Source: Polyangium sp. 6x1
GTDB lineage: Bacteria > Myxococcota_A > Polyangia > Polyangiales > Polyangiaceae
Assembly (NCBI RefSeq): GCF_029946515.1
Contig: NZ_JARZHH010000016.1
Location: 118,713-182,712 of the forward strand
Direction of reading: 5' to 3'
Length of the DNA: 64,000 nt
Shown: piece after piece, positions 61,450-64,000 of the stretch
Numbering within the stretch: position 1 is the first letter of the stretch
Layout of the letters: the number at the start of each line of letters is the position of its first letter
Program-made: the position numbers and the translations under genes
Notes under the pieces: generated by a model
What the model was told of the DNA's origin: nothing
What the model saw: only the letters and a program-made list of their open reading frames with translations
The model's database searches: none

Positions 61450-64000
61450 ATGAACGGAAAACGAACGCATTTCGTCGCGCTGCGGTGCCTCGTCCTCGCC
61501 CTCGGGGTCGCCGCCGCCACGACAGCCTGCGGGGGAGAGCCCGCAACGGAAGGCACGGCTCCGGCAGCCGCAGAGCCCCCGGCGCGGCAGACACCCGCGG
61601 CCATGGGGAAGGACCTGCGCGCGGCCTACATCGCTTCGACGCAGCGCGGGGCGCCGCCGCATTATGCCGCGGAGGCCGCGTCGCTCGGTCGCCTGCGCGC
61701 CGACAACGAGGCGCAAGCGTTTTCGACGACGCTCGACGGCGCCGGCGTGCAGGTGACCTCGCGCGACGGCGGGGCCACGTTCTCGATGCGCGCGGCGGCC
61801 TTCGGCTGCGCATCGGACGTCACGACGCTCGGCGAGGCCACGCCCGAGGCGGAGGGGAATTTCGTTCGGTATCGCCGCGAGGGCCTCGACGAATGGTATC
61901 TGAATGGCCCCCTCGGGCTCGAACAAGGGTTCACGCTCGCGCGGGCGCCGGCTTGTGCGGGCACGAAGGTCGTCACGCTGGAGCTCGGCGGCGATCTGCG
62001 GGCCGCGCTCACGGATGAGGACGGTGATGGGCGTGGAGATGCGCTCGATCTCGTGGACGACGCGGATCGCCGCGTGCTCGCGTATTCGGCGCTCTACGCG
62101 ACGGACGCGACGGGCCGGGAGCTCCCTGCGTGGCTCTCCCTCGAGCACGGGCGGCTCGCGATTCATGTCGACGACGCGGACGCCGTGTATCCGGTGGAGA
62201 TCGATCCGCTGATCACGCAGCAGGCGAAGCTCACGGCGAGCGACGCCGCGGGGGGCGACCTCTTTGGCATGGCGGTCGCGATCTCCGGGGACACCGCGCT
62301 CGTCGGGTCGCCCTGGGACAGCGACAAGGGGTTCGCGTCGGGCGCCGTGTACGTCTACGTGCGGACGGGCGGCATCTGGATGCAACAGGCGAAGATCGTG
62401 CCGTTCGACGGCCAGGGCTCGGACCGGTTTGGTCATGTGGTCGCGCTCTCGGGGGACCGCGCGCTCATCGGGGCGCCTTATGACAACCTGAATGGCGGCT
62501 CGGCGTATGTCTTCGTCCGGAGCGGCGGCGTCTGGACGCAGCAGGCGAAGCTCGTGTCGAGCGACCAGGTGCCGGGCGACCTCTTCGGCCGATCGGTCGC
62601 GATCGAGGGGTCGACCGCGCTCATCGGCGCGGAGAACGACGACGCGATGGGCGCCTACTCGGGCTCGGCCTACGTCTTCGTGCACGACGGCATCTGGACC
62701 CAGCAAGCAAAGCTCGTGGCGAGCGACGGCGTGCCCTCCAGCGTCTTCGGTAGCGCGGTATCCCTCTCCGGAGACACCGCGCTCATCGGAGCCGAGGAGG
62801 GGGACGACGACAATGGCGTGAGCACCGGTACGGCCTATGTCTTCGTGCGGAGCGGCTCGACGTGGACCCAGCAGGCGAAGCTCGTGCCGGGCGATACGAC
62901 GGACGCGGATTACTTCGGCATTTCGGTTGCGCTCTCGGCCGATACGGCGCTCGTCGGGTCGTACAAGAACAATGCGAAGGGCTACTCCTCCGGCGCTGGT
63001 TATGTGTTCGTACGGAGCGGCGCCGTGTGGACCAAGCAGGCGAAGCTCCTCGCGAGCGACGGGGTGGCGGGCGATGGCCTCGGGTACGAGGTGGCCCTCG
63101 AGGGAAACAAGGCGATCCTCGGCGCGTACGGCGCAACCGCGCAGGCGACGGGCTCCGGGGCGGCCTACCTCTTCGTGCGAAGCGGCGCGACCTGGACCGA
63201 ACAGGCGAAGCTCGTCGCGAGCGACGGCGCGATGAACGACCGCCTCGGCATTTCGGTCGCGCTCTCGGGCGGCACAGCGATCGCGGGGGCGCACTTCGAC
63301 GACGGCGTGGGGGTCGACTCCGGATCCGCCTACATCTTCGACGTCAAGTCGAACCCGGGGAGCTCCTGCGCGGGCCTGCTCGATTGCAAGAGCGGGTTCT
63401 GCGTCGACGGCGTCTGCTGCAACACGGCGTGCGGCGGCGGCGCCGCGGGCGATTGCCAGGCATGCAGCATCGCGGCGGGCGCGGCGGCGGATGGAACCTG
63501 CGCGCCGCTCGCGGCGGGCACGGCGTGCCGCGCGAGCGCGGGCGCGTGCGACGTCGCGGAGACCTGTGACGGCGCCGCGAACGATTGCCCTGCGGATGCA
63601 AAGGTCGCGATGGGCACCGCGTGCCGCGCGGCCTCCGGCGAATGCGACGTCGCCGAGACCTGCGACGGCGCCGCGAACGATTGCCCTGCGGATGCAAAGG
63701 TCGCAATGGGCACCGCGTGCCGCGCGGCCTCGGGCGAATGCGACGTCGCGGAGACCTGCGACGGCGCCGCGAACGATTGCCCCGCCGACGCCAGCGCGCC
63801 GGATGGCGCCGTCTGCACCGCCGGGACGTGCACCGGCGGCGTGTGCATGAGCGGCAGCGGCGGAAGCGGCGGCTCCGGCGGCAGCGGCGGCGGCTCTGGC
63901 GGCAGCGGCGGCGGCTCTGGCGGCAGCGGCGGCGGCTCTGGCGGCAGCGGCGGCGGCTCTGGCGGCAGCGGCGGCGGCTCCGGCGGCAGCGGCGGCGGCT
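61450..64000 (+). CDS. Large FG-GAP/Cys-repeat/Gly-Ser surface lipoprotein (runs off the window)
   Basis: An open frame of at least 850 codons from ATG 61450 to the window edge; the C terminus is missing. A lipoprotein signal (LGVAAATTAC) is followed by a beta domain (about 50-255) that includes YPVEIDPLITQQ. Then come seven FG-GAP-like repeats (about 257-630), each with a pattern such as LVASDGxxxDxFGxSVALSGDTALIGA, forming a predicted integrin-type beta propeller. After this is a Cys-rich region with CKSGFCVDGVCCNTAC and three 32-residue units containing GTACRAxxGxCDVAETCDGA, and a Gly-Ser tract. Typical of myxobacterial adhesin-like proteins. The gene is co-directional with the preceding lipoprotein. 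Confidence 0.85.
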   Translation, partial: MNGKRTHFVALRCLVLALGVAAATTACGGEPATEGTAPAAAEPPARQTPAAMGKDLRAAYIASTQRGAPPHYAAEAASLGRLRADNEAQAFSTTLDGAGVQVTSRDGGATFSMRAAAFGCASDVTTLGEATPEAEGNFVRYRREGLDEWYLNGPLGLEQGFTLARAPACAGTKVVTLELGGDLRAALTDEDGDGRGDALDLVDDADRRVLAYSALYATDATGRELPAWLSLEHGRLAIHVDDADAVYPVEIDPLITQQAKLTASDAAGGDLFGMAVAISGDTALVGSPWDSDKGFASGAVYVYVRTGGIWMQQAKIVPFDGQGSDRFGHVVALSGDRALIGAPYDNLNGGSAYVFVRSGGVWTQQAKLVSSDQVPGDLFGRSVAIEGSTALIGAENDDAMGAYSGSAYVFVHDGIWTQQAKLVASDGVPSSVFGSAVSLSGDTALIGAEEGDDDNGVSTGTAYVFVRSGSTWTQQAKLVPGDTTDADYFGISVALSADTALVGSYKNNAKGYSSGAGYVFVRSGAVWTKQAKLLASDGVAGDGLGYEVALEGNKAILGAYGATAQATGSGAAYLFVRSGATWTEQAKLVASDGAMNDRLGISVALSGGTAIAGAHFDDGVGVDSGSAYIFDVKSNPGSSCAGLLDCKSGFCVDGVCCNTACGGGAAGDCQACSIAAGAAADGTCAPLAAGTACRASAGACDVAETCDGAANDCPADAKVAMGTACRAASGECDVAETCDGAANDCPADAKVAMGTACRAASGECDVAETCDGAANDCPADASAPDGAVCTAGTCTGGVCMSGSGGSGGSGGSGGGSGGSGGGSGGSGGGSGGSGGGSGGSGGGSGGSGGG
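63499..63786 (+). repeat. Three 96-bp tandem repeats
   Basis: Units begin at 63499, 63595 and 63691; the last two are almost identical at the DNA level. Each encodes a 32-residue Cys-rich block with six-residue C-DVAETC-type spacing inside the FG-GAP lipoprotein. Confidence 0.88.
63850..64000 (+). repeat. Gly-Ser-coding tandem repeat tract
   Basis: Units of about 18 bp (GGCGGCTCTGGCGGCAGC) repeat to the window end, coding Gly-Gly-Ser runs. It is a likely flexible linker and a slippage-prone tract. Confidence 0.88.

Overview
The window is very GC-rich and looks like chromosomal DNA of a myxobacterium (Myxococcota, most likely order Polyangiales). This is inferred from gene content: an MglA-type gliding-motility GTPase, large serine/threonine kinases with ATPase and TPR tails, DnaJ/TPR regulators, many small lipoproteins with proline- or glycine-rich linkers, FG-GAP and cysteine-repeat surface proteins, and strong coding bias that produces long spurious antisense frames. 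No phage, transposase, CRISPR or conjugation genes were seen.

Layout. 1-7 kb: outer-membrane barrel protein, FtsH-like protease, kinase/AAA/TPR regulator. 7-11.6 kb: molybdenum cofactor cluster, moaD-moaA-moaC(fusion)-moaE on +, converging on moeA and a mogA/moaB homologue on -. 11.6-16.2 kb: patatin-like lipase, lgt, a diiron ferritin-like oxygenase, an RRM protein and rpmG. 16.4-22 kb: the rod-shape operon mreB-mreC-mreD-mrdA-rodA, its last three genes overlapping. 22-28.7 kb: MglA-like GTPase, PA14 lipoprotein, rhomboid protease, then a sigma factor/membrane partner/lipoprotein/acyltransferase run. 28.8-37.1 kb: J-domain protein, DnaK paralogue, repeat-rich protein, M1 metallopeptidase and membrane protein, followed by tRNA-Phe with its own promoter. 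37.5-46.7 kb: lipoproteins, a second kinase in an overlapping operon with TPR/PEGA and cysteine-rich proteins, then a glycogen synthase homologue. 46.9-53.3 kb: HAD hydrolase, alcohol dehydrogenase, MarR/DUF2156 pair, SRPBCC protein, PAS-STAS sensor and a small lipoprotein. 53.4-60.4 kb: a potassium locus, kdpE-kdpD with a kdpC remnant, a small membrane gene and a porin on -, divergent from kup on +. 60.6-64 kb: a lipoprotein and the start of a very large FG-GAP/Cys-repeat/Gly-Ser lipoprotein cut by the window end.

The most unusual features are (i) a family of about 110-bp elements, each folding into four successive hairpins. There are eight full copies and one truncated copy here; six full copies start 6-17 nt after a stop codon in the same orientation, stem sequences change in a compensated way between copies, and two tail-to-tail pairs form 300-340 bp inverted units with a related spacer. 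(ii) The Kdp locus has lost kdpA, kdpB and most of kdpC but keeps a kdpC tail translationally coupled to kdpD, and a KdpE-like box lies between the porin operon and kup. (iii) moaC is fused to a nitrate-reductase-associated domain.
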